Positions 15,695-24,934 of a stretch of 32,990 bases of DNA are shown here, in pieces; within the stretch, counting starts at the first letter, position 1; every line of letters begins with the position of its first letter. The translations under genes and the position numbers were made by a program. The notes below the pieces were generated by a model that saw only the letters and a list, made by a program, of their open reading frames with translations, was not told the origin of the DNA and ran no database searches. The stretch is from Dethiobacter sp. Its GTDB lineage: Bacteria; Bacillota; Dethiobacteria; Dethiobacterales; Dethiobacteraceae. The DNA is taken from assembly GCA_018335875.1 (NCBI GenBank), contig JAGXRN010000005.1, forward strand, positions 1 through 32,990, read 5' to 3'.

Positions 15695-16444
15695 TTACGC
15701 CATAATCAAACCTCCGTCAACCGAAATTACCTGACCTGTGATGTAACTGCTGCCGCCGCCTGCCAGAAAAGCAGCCAACTCAGCGATATCCTGCGGTTTG
15801 CCCACATGCCCGAGCGGAATCTGGGCCAACATGGCTTCCTTTAAGTTCTCCGGCAGTACAGCTGTCATCTCGGTATCAATAAAACCGGGAGCAATGGCAT
15901 TAACCGTTATCTGCCTTCCTGCCAGCTCACGGGCCAATGATTTTGTTAACCCAATCAAACCGGCTTTTGCTGCTGCGTAATTGGCTTGTCCGCTGCCGCC
16001 GGCAAGACCAACCACGGATGAAATATTAATGATTCTGCCCCCGCTCTTTTGCTTAAGCAGCGTCCGCATCACTGCCTTTACACAGTTAAAGGCCCCTGTA
16101 AGATTGGTATCAATAACCTCTTGCCACTCCTGCTGTTTCATACGGGCCACAATGTTGTCCCTGGTAACACCGGCATTATTAACTAGTATATCAATTCTGC
16201 CGAAATTATCAAGAGCAGAGCGCACCATCTCCTCACAGTCATCCGGTTTGCCCACATCAGCCCTGCACAGTATCCCGCGTCCGCCTGCTGCAATTACTGC
16301 CTCAAGTGTTTCCCGGGCAGCCTGCTCGCTGGAAGAGAAGTTAATCACCACAGCAGCGCCATCCTCAGCCAGACGCACAGCCACAGCGCGTCCGATACCC
16401 CTGGAAGCACCGGTCACAATGGCCACTTTATCCACCAAAACCAA
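15695..16444 (-). CDS. fabG: 3-oxoacyl-ACP reductase
   Basis: 249 residues. FabG reduces 3-ketoacyl-ACP with NADPH. The Rossmann motif TGASRGIG is at 11-18 and the catalytic residues are Asn114, Ser143, Tyr156 and Lys160 (YAAAK). The C-terminus GQVISVDGGLIMA is typical. The TTG at 16444 is chosen because AGGAGG lies nine bases upstream and it gives the standard N-terminus; a longer frame to 16525 reads only fabD sequence. The start overlaps the fabD end by 17 bases, so the two are probably translationally coupled. Confidence 0.97.
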   Translation of the reverse strand: MVLVDKVAIVTGASRGIGRAVAVRLAEDGAAVVINFSSSEQAARETLEAVIAAGGRGILCRADVGKPDDCEEMVRSALDNFGRIDILVNNAGVTRDNIVARMKQQEWQEVIDTNLTGAFNCVKAVMRTLLKQKSGGRIINISSVVGLAGGSGQANYAAAKAGLIGLTKSLARELAGRQITVNAIAPGFIDTEMTAVLPENLKEAMLAQIPLGHVGKPQDIAELAAFLAGGGSSYITGQVISVDGGLIMA

Positions 16445-17393
16445 AGTTTTCGCCCTCCTTTCCATCCAGAGAAGAAAGAACTTTTTCCAGGCTCTTCCTA
16501 TCCTCAACCTGGTGAACCCAAACATTGGGATTTATTTTCTTCATCAGCCCGGTCAGAGCTTTTCCCGGCCCCACTTCTATAAATGTATTGTAGCCGTCTC
16601 TAATAAGTTTTTCCATGGAATCCTGCCATAAGACTGCGTTGCTGACCTGGAAAATAAGGGCCGTACGTATCTGGGAAGGTGATGTTATATAATCGGCACT
16701 GATATTGGCAACAACCGGCATCTTGGCTGTCAGCACATCCACTGCCTCCAGGTCCCTGGCGAGCCTTGGTTCCACACTCTTAAGCAGGCTGCAGTGAAAG
16801 GAGACGCTGACAGGAAGTTCCACTGCCCTTTTGGCGCCCATTCCTTTGGCAATTTCACAGGCACGGCGCACAGCTGTAATTTCCCCCGATATCACTATCT
16901 GGTCCGGAGAATTATAATTTGCCGGTTCCACTACACCCGTATCCGATGCCAAAAGGCATGACTCAATAACTTTAGATCTCTCTAGCCCAAGCAAAGCAGC
17001 CATGCCGCCTACTCCGGGTGGAACGGCTTCCTGCATATACCTTCCCCGCTTTTGCACAAGCGGCAGCGCATCTGAAACAGACATGGAGCCTGCACTGATT
17101 AAAGCGGAATATTCTCCCAGGCTGAGCCCTGCCGCAGCACTTGCCTCCAGGCCATGCTCGCGCAGCACTTCCAGGCATGCTATACTCACAGCCACTATGG
17201 CCGGTTGTGTGTTCTCAGTAAGCCTGAGTTCATCCTCTGTGCCTGAAAATATTATATCTGAAAGCTTTCTGCCAAGCGCCTCATCCGCCATTTCAAACAC
17301 ACGCCGGGCTGAACTGAAATTATAGGCCAATTCCTTACCCATGCCAACGTATTGGGAACCCTGGCCCGGAAATATAAAGACATTATTTTCCAT
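16428..17393 (-). CDS. fabD: Malonyl-CoA:ACP transacylase
   Basis: 321 residues. FabD loads malonyl groups from CoA onto ACP. N-terminal FPGQGSQYVGMGKEL, nucleophile Ser91 in GLSLGEYSAL, and catalytic His200 in VSFHCSLL are in the usual spacing; GPGKALTGLMKKI is near the C-terminus. It starts four bases after the fabK stop and carries the fabG ribosome site inside its last codons. Confidence 0.98.
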   Translation of the reverse strand: MENNVFIFPGQGSQYVGMGKELAYNFSSARRVFEMADEALGRKLSDIIFSGTEDELRLTENTQPAIVAVSIACLEVLREHGLEASAAAGLSLGEYSALISAGSMSVSDALPLVQKRGRYMQEAVPPGVGGMAALLGLERSKVIESCLLASDTGVVEPANYNSPDQIVISGEITAVRRACEIAKGMGAKRAVELPVSVSFHCSLLKSVEPRLARDLEAVDVLTAKMPVVANISADYITSPSQIRTALIFQVSNAVLWQDSMEKLIRDGYNTFIEVGPGKALTGLMKKINPNVWVHQVEDRKSLEKVLSSLDGKEGENFGFGG

Positions 17394-17397
17394 ATTT

Positions 17398-18354
17398 CTA
17401 CCTCATAATAATAAAATTATCGTTAAGTTCGCCTATTACTCTCAAAGTACCTGCTATCAGGTCGGCAACTATTTCAGAAGCAGTCTCCTCGCGCTTTATC
17501 ATACCCGCAGACTGTCCGGCCATTACAGAACCGTTAACCACGTCGCCCTCCCTGACGGCAGCTGCAAGTCTGCCTGCGCCAAACTTTTCCAGTTCAAGGG
17601 CGGTGGCACCCCCTTTTTCCATACGCTCAAACTCACGCGTCAGCTTGTTATGGAGGACGCGTACGGGGTGCCCCGTGGAACGGCCTGTGACTACGGTGTC
17701 CCTGTCTCCTGCCTTGATTACCATTTGCTTGTAGTTGGAATGAACAGTACATTCCCGGGCGCAGATAAAGCGTGTGCCCAGCTGCACACCCTGAGCGCCA
17801 AGGGCAAGGGCTGCCACTACTCCCCTTCCGTCAGCAATACCGCCGGCAGCGATTACAGGCACACTTACCGCATCAACTATCTGGGGTACAAGCACCATGG
17901 TAGTCAACTGGCCGATATGCCCGCCACCTTCTTTACCTTCTGCAATCATGGCATCCACGCCCTGCCGCTCCAACCGTTTTGCCAGAGCCACCGCGGATAC
18001 CACAGGGATCACCTTTGTCCCCCTGGCTTTAAATCTGTCCACATACTTACCCGGGTTTCCGGCGCCCGTGGTTACAACGCGTACTTCCTCGCGGCAGACC
18101 AGGTCTACGACCTCGTCTACAAAAGGTGACAGCAGCATTATGTTTACACCAAACGGTTTTTTTGTCAGTTCCTTTGCTTTTCTGATTTCAGCCTCAAGCA
18201 CTGATGCCGGCGCATTGCCCGAACCAATAATACCCAAGCCTCCGGCTTCTGATACTGCGGCAGCCAACTCGCCTGTGGCTACCCAAGCCATCCCGCCCTG
18301 CAGGATAGGAACCTCAATGCCAAGCAGATCACACAAACTAGTGTATAAAGCCAT
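17398..18354 (-). CDS. fabK: Enoyl-ACP reductase II (FMN-dependent)
   Basis: 318 residues. FabK is the flavin TIM-barrel enoyl-ACP reductase found in many Clostridia and streptococci in place of FabI, and it is naturally triclosan resistant. Segments supporting it: VPILQGGMAWVATGELAAAVSEAGGLGIIG, VTTGAGNPGKYV, EGKEGGGHIG, IAAGGIADGRGVVAALALGAQGVQLGTRF and the HSNYKQ region. The ATG at 18354 follows AAGGAGG; the 10-codon longer frame has no site. Position among fab genes argues for FabK over the related nitronate monooxygenases. Confidence 0.96.
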   Translation of the reverse strand: MALYTSLCDLLGIEVPILQGGMAWVATGELAAAVSEAGGLGIIGSGNAPASVLEAEIRKAKELTKKPFGVNIMLLSPFVDEVVDLVCREEVRVVTTGAGNPGKYVDRFKARGTKVIPVVSAVALAKRLERQGVDAMIAEGKEGGGHIGQLTTMVLVPQIVDAVSVPVIAAGGIADGRGVVAALALGAQGVQLGTRFICARECTVHSNYKQMVIKAGDRDTVVTGRSTGHPVRVLHNKLTREFERMEKGGATALELEKFGAGRLAAAVREGDVVNGSVMAGQSAGMIKREETASEIVADLIAGTLRVIGELNDNFIIMR

Positions 18355-18417
18355 TGTTGTCTTCCTCCTTACAAACTGCTGCAATCATTTTAATATGTCA
18401 AAAAGGCTGAGTAGTTA

Positions 18418-19404
18418 CTAATATCTCATAATGACGGCGCCCCAGGTCAGACCGGCGCCGAACCCTACCAGTGATACCAGGTCTCCACGCTTTAAGCGTC
18501 CTGTGCTGACTGCATCTTCCAGCGCTACTGGAATGGAAGCAGACGACATATTGCCATAGCGGTCAATATTAACCATTACACGCTCCTCAGGCAATTCAAA
18601 CCGCTTGCGTGCTGCCTCAATAATACGCAGGTTGGCCTGGTGGGGAATTAAAAAATCAAGATCATCCTTTGTCAGTCCTAATTCGTCAAGAGCCTGGGAC
18701 GTCACATCGCCCATGACACGGACGGCGAACTTAAAAGTCTCATTGCCGGACATCCTGACATAATGCTGGCGCCCCTCTACAGACTCGGGACAGGCTGGCA
18801 TGCGGGTGCCACCGGCGGGTACGCACAACATGTCAGCTAAACTGCCGTCAGCTCCCAGTTTAAAACTGAGCAGCCCCTGTCCGGCTGGAACGGGCCCAAG
18901 CACCACAGCTCCGGCGCCATCCCCAAAGAGGACACAAGTGCTGCGGTCAGTCCAATCTAAAATACGGGAAAGAATTTCTGCACCTATCACTAAAACATTT
19001 TTATAAATTCCACTTTTAATGAACTGGCTGCCAACCGCCAGGGCATAGATAAAACCTGTGCAGCCTGCAGCAATATCAAAGGCGGCAGCCTTAAAGGCGC
19101 CCATTTTGGCCTGCACATAACAGGCAGTGGCAGGCAGCGGAGAATCAGGAGTAACAGTGGCTACAATGATTAAATCTATTTCATCAACGGTAATACCAGC
19201 GTTTTCTAAAGCTTTATGGGCGGCCTCAGTGCACAAATCAGATGTTACAATGCCTTCTTCAGCTATGCGCCGCTCCCTGATGCCGGTACGTGACTGTATC
19301 CATTCGTCACTTGTGTCCAGAGTTTTTTCAAGGTCTGTATTAGTTACAATTCTACCGGGGAGCGCTGAGCCAACCCCGAGAATGCCAACCCCTTTATCTG
19401 TCAT
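18418..19404 (-). CDS. fabH: Beta-ketoacyl-ACP synthase III
   Basis: 328 residues. FabH starts fatty-acid synthesis by condensing acyl-CoA with malonyl-ACP, and its substrate choice sets straight or branched chains. The triad is Cys115 (AAGCTGFIYAL), His255 (IPHQANLRI) and Asn285 (YGNMSSASIP). Its ATG overlaps the plsX stop in an ATGA, showing tight coupling. Confidence 0.98.
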   Translation of the reverse strand: MTDKGVGILGVGSALPGRIVTNTDLEKTLDTSDEWIQSRTGIRERRIAEEGIVTSDLCTEAAHKALENAGITVDEIDLIIVATVTPDSPLPATACYVQAKMGAFKAAAFDIAAGCTGFIYALAVGSQFIKSGIYKNVLVIGAEILSRILDWTDRSTCVLFGDGAGAVVLGPVPAGQGLLSFKLGADGSLADMLCVPAGGTRMPACPESVEGRQHYVRMSGNETFKFAVRVMGDVTSQALDELGLTKDDLDFLIPHQANLRIIEAARKRFELPEERVMVNIDRYGNMSSASIPVALEDAVSTGRLKRGDLVSLVGFGAGLTWGAVIMRY

Positions 19405-20426
19405 TCAGATTCATCCTCTCTTGGCTGCAGGGTTGATAATTGGCTGCATATCTGGTCATTAACGTTTTGCCGGACAAAAAGATAAGCCTGATTGATGATG
19501 GAACTGCGGATTGTGCGCGCGTTGGACGAGCCATGGCTCTTTACATATACGCCGTCCACACCAAGAAGAGGTGCGCCGCCATACTCCGAGTAGTCCATAC
19601 TTTTCTTAAATAACTTCATCTGCGGAAGAAGAAGCGCCGCACCCAGCTTGCTGCGCAAATCACGTCTGAAAACCTCCCGCAAAGACGAGAAAATCCCGGC
19701 AACCATTCCTTCCATCGCCTTAAGTAGAATATTTCCAACAAAGCCGTCACATATTACTACATCTGCAGCACCGGACAATATGTCTCTGGCCTCCACATTT
19801 CCTATAAAACCGTCCAATCTGTTTTTTAAGCCAAGATATGCCTGCTTCACCTGCTCGTTGCCTTTATTATCTTCTGTGCCCACATTAAGCAAAGCTATGC
19901 GCGGTTTTTCTTTGCCAAGAATCTCCCGGGCATAAATCTTACCCATCAGTGCGTACTGCATTAAATGCTCCGGTGTGGCATCCATATTAGCGCCCACATC
20001 CATCAGCACAACATTGTCCCCAGTAAAAGATGTTAAAACTATTGAAAGGGCAGGCCTGTCAATACCCTTCATACGGCCGGCTGTGAGCAGGCTTCCAGCC
20101 ATCAGAGCGCCTGTGTTGCCCGCCGATACCATGGCATCGGCACTGCCCTCATTTACGAGGCGGATTGCTGTCATCAGTGAAGAGTCTTTTTTTCTGCGCA
20201 CAGCCTGCACCGGAGGGTCGTCCGAGCCAATAACTTCAGGCGCATGAATAACTTTAACTCTGTCTTGCGGGTAGTTTTGCCCGGCAAGGCATTCTGCCAC
20301 TTTATCTTGGTGGCCGACTAAAATCAGGCTGATATCCTTAATTTCTTTTACCGCGAGCAGGCCCCCCTCCACAATCTCCCGGGGAGCATGGTCGCCGCCC
20401 ATGGCATCAAGTGCGATAGTGATCAA
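19401..20426 (-). CDS. plsX: Phosphate acyltransferase PlsX
   Basis: 341 residues. PlsX converts acyl-ACP to acyl-phosphate, the donor for PlsY in phospholipid synthesis. Characteristic segments: IALDAMGGDHAPREIVEG, SAGNTGALMAGSLL, IDRPALS, DVGANMDATPEHLMQYA, LLNVGTEDNKGNEQ and VVICDGFVGNILLKAMEG. The TTG at 20426 is favoured: GAGGTG lies six bases upstream and it gives the usual N-terminus. It is the first gene of the fab run and follows two hairpins after rpmF. Confidence 0.97.
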   Translation of the reverse strand: MITIALDAMGGDHAPREIVEGGLLAVKEIKDISLILVGHQDKVAECLAGQNYPQDRVKVIHAPEVIGSDDPPVQAVRRKKDSSLMTAIRLVNEGSADAMVSAGNTGALMAGSLLTAGRMKGIDRPALSIVLTSFTGDNVVLMDVGANMDATPEHLMQYALMGKIYAREILGKEKPRIALLNVGTEDNKGNEQVKQAYLGLKNRLDGFIGNVEARDILSGAADVVICDGFVGNILLKAMEGMVAGIFSSLREVFRRDLRSKLGAALLLPQMKLFKKSMDYSEYGGAPLLGVDGVYVKSHGSSNARTIRSSIINQAYLFVRQNVNDQICSQLSTLQPREDESE

Positions 20427-20449
20427 CAGGTTCACCTCACGGAATTTTT

Positions 20450-20478
20450 TTGCCACAGGCAAGCTTTTCCTGTGGCAA
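20450..20478. repeat. 10-bp perfect inverted repeat in the plsX leader
   Basis: TTGCCACAGG (20450-20459) and CCTGTGGCAA (20469-20478) are exact reverse complements with a 9-base spacer. On the minus strand it is followed by an A run rather than T, so it is not a terminator for rpmF. It sits about 15 bases upstream of the plsX ribosome site and could be a leader hairpin or an operator. It does not resemble the FapR or FabT sites I know. Confidence 0.55.
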
Positions 20479-20494
20479 TCTTATCCCTGATAAC

Positions 20495-20519
20495 AAAAAC
20501 CCTCCCTGTAACAGGAGAG
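20495..20519 (-). terminator. Terminator after rpmF
   Basis: Minus-strand CTCTCCTG, loop TTA, CAGGGAG (seven pairs with one bulged T), then GGTTTTTGTT. It lies between rpmF and plsX and should reduce read-through from the strong rpmF promoter into the fab genes. Confidence 0.65.
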
Positions 20520-20547
20520 CAAAATTGAATATACTTCTTCGCCGGAG

Positions 20548-20724
20548 CTACTGTATTTCTACAGCCTCCCGGCCTTTATAGTGTCCACAGTGAACACATA
20601 CTCTGTGGGGGAGCTTGGGTTCATGACACTGGGGGCAGGAAATCAGTCCGGGAACAGTGAGTTTCCAGTGAGTTCTCCTTTTATGTTTTCTGGCCTTGGA
20701 AGTTCTCCCCTTTGGGACCGCCAT
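20548..20724 (-). CDS. rpmF: 50S ribosomal protein L32
   Basis: 58 residues, usual for L32. The N-terminus [20 protein letters not shown] is diagnostic, and the zinc ribbon is present as CPQC and CVHC, i.e. the zinc-binding form. A GGAGGTG ribosome site precedes the ATG. It follows the DUF177 gene by 14 bases, the conserved DUF177-rpmF-plsX order. Confidence 0.98.
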   Translation of the reverse strand: MAVPKGRTSKARKHKRRTHWKLTVPGLISCPQCHEPKLPHRVCVHCGHYKGREAVEIQ

Positions 20725-20738
20725 TGTTACACCTCCTA

Positions 20739-21209
20739 CTAATCCTGATCAAGTAGTTTTTTCAGCACCAACATGCGATAATCTACGTGGTCTGATCTGC
20801 AGTCACACTGCTGCTCGTTAAGGTTGGCGCCGCAAGCGGCACAAAGGCCTTTACAGAATATATGGCACAGTGGCTTAAGAGGAAAGTCTGTATAGAAAGC
20901 TTCTCTCACTAAATCTGCCACTTCCAGAACTGCTTTGTCCTCAACCTCTATTTCTTCTTCAAAACTACCGTCAAATGGGTAGCAAAAGCTTTGCAGACAG
21001 CGACTGCACTCAAGATTCACTTTTGTGCGCAGGGTTCCTTTTAATAATACTTTTCCGTTGTTATATATTGCTGTCAGCCAAAGTGACAACGGCTCAGCAA
21101 ACTCTACCCCTTCCTCAATCAGGTCAAGGGAGCCGGCGGACATCGTAAACGTGTATTCCTGCTGTTCACCGGGCTTGTTTATCAGTTGGTCAACGGAAAT
21201 GTGTACCAA
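20739..21209 (-). CDS. yceD: DUF177 (YceD/YlbN) protein, probable 23S rRNA accumulation factor
   Basis: 156 residues. YceD proteins are encoded upstream of rpmF in most bacteria; in E. coli and plants they are linked to 23S rRNA accumulation. Two cysteine groups suggest metal binding: CSRC near residue 70, and [13 protein letters not shown] with CDC near the C-terminus. The TTG at 21209 is used: GAGGTG lies upstream, and a longer frame to 21272 would begin inside the promoter, ahead of the transcription start near 21234. Confidence 0.92.
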   Translation of the reverse strand: MVHISVDQLINKPGEQQEYTFTMSAGSLDLIEEGVEFAEPLSLWLTAIYNNGKVLLKGTLRTKVNLECSRCLQSFCYPFDGSFEEEIEVEDKAVLEVADLVREAFYTDFPLKPLCHIFCKGLCAACGANLNEQQCDCRSDHVDYRMLVLKKLLDQD

Positions 21210-21240
21210 AATGATACGCACCTCGCTTGCGCTAAGCTTT

Positions 21241-21269
21241 ATTATACAGACCATTAACTTTTTTGTCAA
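21241..21269 (-). promoter_or_regulatory. Consensus sigma-A promoter for DUF177-rpmF
   Basis: Minus-strand TTGACA (21264-21269), 17 bases, TATAAT (21241-21246): a perfect consensus. The start should be near 21234, about 25 bases before the TTG start codon. This is the strongest promoter seen in the window, as expected for a ribosomal protein unit. Confidence 0.9.
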
Positions 21270-21326
21270 CATTTAACGGGACCGGCCAAAAGCGAGCTAT
21301 TGCGGGCTCTTATGCCCTATTCTTGC

Positions 21327-22325
21327 TTAATTGATTTTATGAAGATCGGACAGAAACTCCAGTGCCTGACTAAGGGTTGAGACAGGGACAGCCACAATTT
21401 TCCTGGCTGAAGCCTTAGCCTCATTATAGTTTTCCTGCGGGACAAGAAAGTACTCTGCGCCGGCTCTTTCCGCCGCTACAATCTTTTGCCGCACACTACC
21501 GATGGCGCCTATCTCTTCTTTTAGGTTAATTGTGCCCGTTCCGGCAATCAAGCGGCCGGCTGTTAAGTCACGTGAATCAAGCTGGTTTAAAATCTCAAGC
21601 ACAAACATCATTCCAGCTGAAGGGCCTATTATCTCACCGGTGTCAATGGCGATCTCCACCGGCAAGACTGGCTGCCAGTTAAGCGTGCGAATTGTGACAC
21701 GGATGGCAGCTTTTTCAGGTGCTTCAATATGACCTGCAGTCGGAATTGTTACCTCTTTCTCTTCACCCGCGCGCTGTATAACCAATGTTACAGGATCACC
21801 AACAGGCCGCAATTGAACACTGCTCACCAGTTCATCCGCCAGAAAGACTCTTTGACCGTCAACTGCCAAAATTACATCTCCAGGCTGAAGTATGCCTCTG
21901 GCCGGACTGTCTTTGCCGATTTCAACAACACTGACTCCGTCACTTTCAATGGGGACTTCATAGCCAAGCCTTCTGAGGGCAACCACTTTGGCCAGTTCCT
22001 GTGTCTCCTCCATCCAGCGCAGCAGGAATTCATTATACTCCTTGATATCCATGTCCGGCGGGACTACCTGCTGCCTCGGCAGCAGATCGGTATTGGGATT
22101 GAGCAGGCCATAGACAAAAAGCAGCGGGGAGGCGACCATCTGTGTGGCGGTAACCAGGAAGAAACTGCCTTTATCGTCTTCGTCGCTGTCTTTAACAGTT
22201 ACAAAACGCGACATATCTTCAGCGCTACCCGGCCCCACAAGCTGATAAGGCGTCTTGGTCGCTACCAGCAAAACTCCAATCACAATTAGCACAAGAAACT
22301 TACGTATTTGCCGCATCCTGCTCAT
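21327..22325 (-). CDS. ylbL: YlbL/SepM-like PDZ-domain Lon-type (S16) protease
   Basis: 332 residues. One N-terminal membrane helix (about 8-24) anchors the protein with the rest outside. A PDZ domain (about 128-197, with GDVILAVDGQRV) is followed by a Lon-type protease domain with the Ser-Lys dyad Ser236 (GPSAGMMFVLEIL) and Lys281 (GSVRQKIVAAERAGA). In B. subtilis YlbL relates to cell-division control after DNA damage; in streptococci SepM processes a competence peptide. The substrate here is unknown. The ATG at 22325 follows GGAGGGAGGG and overlaps the ylbK end by 26 bases. Confidence 0.94.
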   Translation of the reverse strand: MSRMRQIRKFLVLIVIGVLLVATKTPYQLVGPGSAEDMSRFVTVKDSDEDDKGSFFLVTATQMVASPLLFVYGLLNPNTDLLPRQQVVPPDMDIKEYNEFLLRWMEETQELAKVVALRRLGYEVPIESDGVSVVEIGKDSPARGILQPGDVILAVDGQRVFLADELVSSVQLRPVGDPVTLVIQRAGEEKEVTIPTAGHIEAPEKAAIRVTIRTLNWQPVLPVEIAIDTGEIIGPSAGMMFVLEILNQLDSRDLTAGRLIAGTGTINLKEEIGAIGSVRQKIVAAERAGAEYFLVPQENYNEAKASARKIVAVPVSTLSQALEFLSDLHKIN

Positions 22326-23109
22326 AACAACCCTCCCTCCGTAGTAATTCCCTGATTTTAGGCAGCATAACAAGCGCAGCTTCTTCTCCTGCACGGATGG
22401 CTTCGGCGGCCTTGTGGAACTGGCCGGGAAGCACATGATGCAACTGGGGGCTTATTAGCAAATCTGCCTGAGATATCCCCTGCCGACAGAGATCTCTGGA
22501 CATTATATCAAGGCACTGCAAGACCACGTCAAAAATATGACTAACCTTTACTTCTTGCGTATAGACCCCTACATCCACTGCAATCACAATCTCAGCACCC
22601 AATTCCCGTGCAGTAATTGCAGGCACTCTTTCCACCACAGCGCCGTCCACCAGTGTCCTGCCTTCATACTCTACAGGGCAGAAAATTGCCGGTATGGCCG
22701 CTGTTGCACGCACCGCAGGAGCTACCAGGCCTTTATTGATTACAACCTTTTCTCCGGTACCCAAATCTGTTGCCACCACGGCAAATGGTTTTTTCAATTG
22801 GGCAAAAGTAGCGCTCTTGGTGAACATCAGAATAAATTGCTCGAGTTTTTCACCAGAAATCAAGCCCATGCGCGGAAAGGTCAGATCCATCCATAGATTG
22901 CGCTGGGTGGCGCCGGCGAGCCGTTCCATCATGCGCAGACTCATTCCGGAACAGTAAAGCGCACCGACCACGCCTCCCATACTGGTACCCACCACCAAAT
23001 CGATGGGGACCTTAGCCTGCTCCAGTGTTTTTAGCACACCTATATGGGCAAAGCCTCTTGCCGCCCCGCTGCCAAGAGCGAGGCCCACCTTTTTCCTCTG
23101 TGCATTCAT
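22300..23109 (-). CDS. ylbK: Patatin-like phospholipase/esterase (YlbK, RssA family)
   Basis: 269 residues. Patatin-fold hydrolases act with a Ser-Asp dyad. Visible: oxyanion-hole glycine motif GSGAARGFAHIGVLKTLE (13-30), nucleophile Ser43 in GTSMG, and Asp155 in DGAVVE (DGA in place of the more usual DGG). No signal peptide is seen, so it is probably cytoplasmic or at the inner membrane face. It pairs with ylbL as in B. subtilis and is divergent from ylbJ. Substrate unknown; a lipid ester is likely. Confidence 0.93.
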   Translation of the reverse strand: MNAQRKKVGLALGSGAARGFAHIGVLKTLEQAKVPIDLVVGTSMGGVVGALYCSGMSLRMMERLAGATQRNLWMDLTFPRMGLISGEKLEQFILMFTKSATFAQLKKPFAVVATDLGTGEKVVINKGLVAPAVRATAAIPAIFCPVEYEGRTLVDGAVVERVPAITARELGAEIVIAVDVGVYTQEVKVSHIFDVVLQCLDIMSRDLCRQGISQADLLISPQLHHVLPGQFHKAAEAIRAGEEAALVMLPKIRELLRREGCYEQDAANT

Positions 23110-23193
23110 TAGCCAGCACTCCTAAACGGTATAATCCCTCACTGACATATATATATATTATTATCACCGTAATTTTTCTCATGGGGAGGATTT

Positions 23194-24435
23194 ATGAAAA
23201 ATAAAAAATGGCTAAATTATACGCCTACCTACCTAATGGCAGTCCTGGCAGTAGCCCTCACAATTTCCATGGTTTTTTATCCCGAGGATGCCTTCTCCGC
23301 CGCTGTCAAAGGACTTGATGTCTGGTGGAACATAGTTTTTCCTGCCCTGCTGCCCTTTTTTATCGGCTCTGAACTTCTAATGGGTCTTGGCGTGGTCCAC
23401 TTCATGGGTGTGATGCTCGAACCCCTGATGAGGCCTTTATTTAATGTACCCGGTGTCGGTTCTTTTGTTATGGCCATGGGCCTGGCCTCCGGCTTTCCCA
23501 TTGGTTCCATACTGACTTCGCGCCTGCGGCGTGAGGAACTGTGCAGCAAGGTAGAGGGTGAACGACTGATGAGCTTTACCAACACAGCCGATCCTCTATT
23601 TATGTTCGGCGCTGTGGCGGTAGGTATGTTCGGTTATCCACAGGTAGGTGTAACCATTGCCGCGGCACACTACCTGTCCAGTATCACAACAGGAATCCTG
23701 CTTCGTTTTTATGGCAGGTCGCAGCCCAACACCCCCGAGGCGTCTACGCGCGGCAGCATAATATTTAAAGCACTTTCCGCCCTCTACGAGGCAAGAAAAA
23801 AAGATGGCCGTCCCATGGGCCAATTGCTGGGGGACGCCGTCCGCAACTCAGTCAATACACTGCTGTTGATTGGCGGATTTATTATACTCTTTTCAGTAAT
23901 CATCCGCATCATGTCTATTGTAGGTGTGGTAGCAATACTGGCCCGGGGGATTATGTTTATCCTGTCACCGCTGGGACTTGACCCCTTGCTCACACCGGCG
24001 CTCATCAGCGGGATTTTTGAAGTTACCCTGGGCTGTCAGTTGGCAGGCCAGGCCGCCTCCTCAGCACCTCTGGTGCAAACAGTGATGGTGGCAGGCGCTA
24101 TTATCGCCTGGAGCGGCCTTTCCGTCCATGCCCAGGTAGCAAGCATAATCAGCGGTACCGGCATGAAGATTACGCCATTTGTAATTGCGCGCTTTATCCA
24201 CGCCGTTCTTGCCGCAGCATATACATATATATTATGGGGACCCCTGGCGCCGGTAATTTCGCGCTATGCTGTCCCCGTTTTCCTAAATACTGAACCCTAC
24301 GGCAGCGCAGCCTTTATCTGGCTGCGCACCATCTACATGGGCCGGAGATTCCTGCTTGTTTGCGTATTGCTGATAACCCTCGGCCTTTTTGCCGGGACAC
24401 TGCGCAGAATTAAAATTATAATATTTCGCCGCTAG
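23194..24435 (+). CDS. ylbJ: Sporulation integral membrane protein YlbJ
   Basis: 413 residues, many hydrophobic segments (about 12-33, 43-65, 85-105, 133-150, 220-250, and several toward the C-terminus), with the gate-type transporter pattern typical of YlbJ and SpoVV-like proteins: [21 protein letters not shown] and [15 protein letters not shown]. In B. subtilis YlbJ (SpoVV) is needed for dipicolinic acid transport during sporulation. GGGGAGG precedes the ATG. It is the only plus-strand gene in this block; its last four bases overlap the coaD stop on the other strand. Confidence 0.95.
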   Translation: MKNKKWLNYTPTYLMAVLAVALTISMVFYPEDAFSAAVKGLDVWWNIVFPALLPFFIGSELLMGLGVVHFMGVMLEPLMRPLFNVPGVGSFVMAMGLASGFPIGSILTSRLRREELCSKVEGERLMSFTNTADPLFMFGAVAVGMFGYPQVGVTIAAAHYLSSITTGILLRFYGRSQPNTPEASTRGSIIFKALSALYEARKKDGRPMGQLLGDAVRNSVNTLLLIGGFIILFSVIIRIMSIVGVVAILARGIMFILSPLGLDPLLTPALISGIFEVTLGCQLAGQAASSAPLVQTVMVAGAIIAWSGLSVHAQVASIISGTGMKITPFVIARFIHAVLAAAYTYILWGPLAPVISRYAVPVFLNTEPYGSAAFIWLRTIYMGRRFLLVCVLLITLGLFAGTLRRIKIIIFRR

Positions 24436-24929
24436 GATTGAGCTGTTCGTGTTTCCCGTATTCTGCGCATAATTATATTGTAAACCTCATTGGGCACCAG
24501 TTCACAGATATCACCGCCAAATAAGCCCACTTCCTTGACAATACTGCTGGAAAGATAAGAATAGCGGCTGTTTGTCATCATAAACATTGTTTCTACGCGT
24601 GAGTCCAGTTTGCGGTTAATCAGCGCCATTTGAAACTCAAACTCAAAATCAGAAATAGCACGCAGTCCTTTGACGATGATCTTGGCGTTCTTTTGCCTTG
24701 CATATTCAATTAGAAGCCCCTGAAATGAATCAACCTCTACATTGTCATAATTTTGAGAAACAATCTTCAGCATCTCGACACGCTCTTCAATGCTGAAAAG
24801 AGGCACTTTACGCGGGTTTTCCAGGACAGAAACTACAACCTTGTCAAAAACCCGGCTGGCGCGGTCTATTATATCTTTGTGCCCGTTGGTGATAGGATCA
24901 AAGCTTCCCGGATAAATTGCTATAGACAT
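24432..24929 (-). CDS. coaD: Phosphopantetheine adenylyltransferase
   Basis: 165 residues. CoaD makes dephospho-CoA from 4'-phosphopantetheine and ATP, the penultimate step of CoA synthesis. The nucleotidyltransferase motif [10 protein letters not shown] (8-17) and the second signature [18 protein letters not shown] are present. It follows rsmD by five bases, the conserved rsmD-coaD pair. Confidence 0.98.
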   Translation of the reverse strand: MSIAIYPGSFDPITNGHKDIIDRASRVFDKVVVSVLENPRKVPLFSIEERVEMLKIVSQNYDNVEVDSFQGLLIEYARQKNAKIIVKGLRAISDFEFEFQMALINRKLDSRVETMFMMTNSRYSYLSSSIVKEVGLFGGDICELVPNEVYNIIMRRIRETRTAQS

Positions 24930-24934
24930 GGTTA

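Noticed and set aside
21270..21326. GGGC/GCCC and GAGC/GCTC stems after ylbL
   Set aside because: Short, mutually exclusive stems with poor T tails; not strong enough to call a terminator.
23142..23160. TATATATA tract between ylbK and ylbJ and an imperfect CGGTATAAT/ATTATCACCG dyad
   Set aside because: Simple AT repeat; the dyad has an insertion and no -35/-10 pair of convincing spacing could be chosen for either gene.
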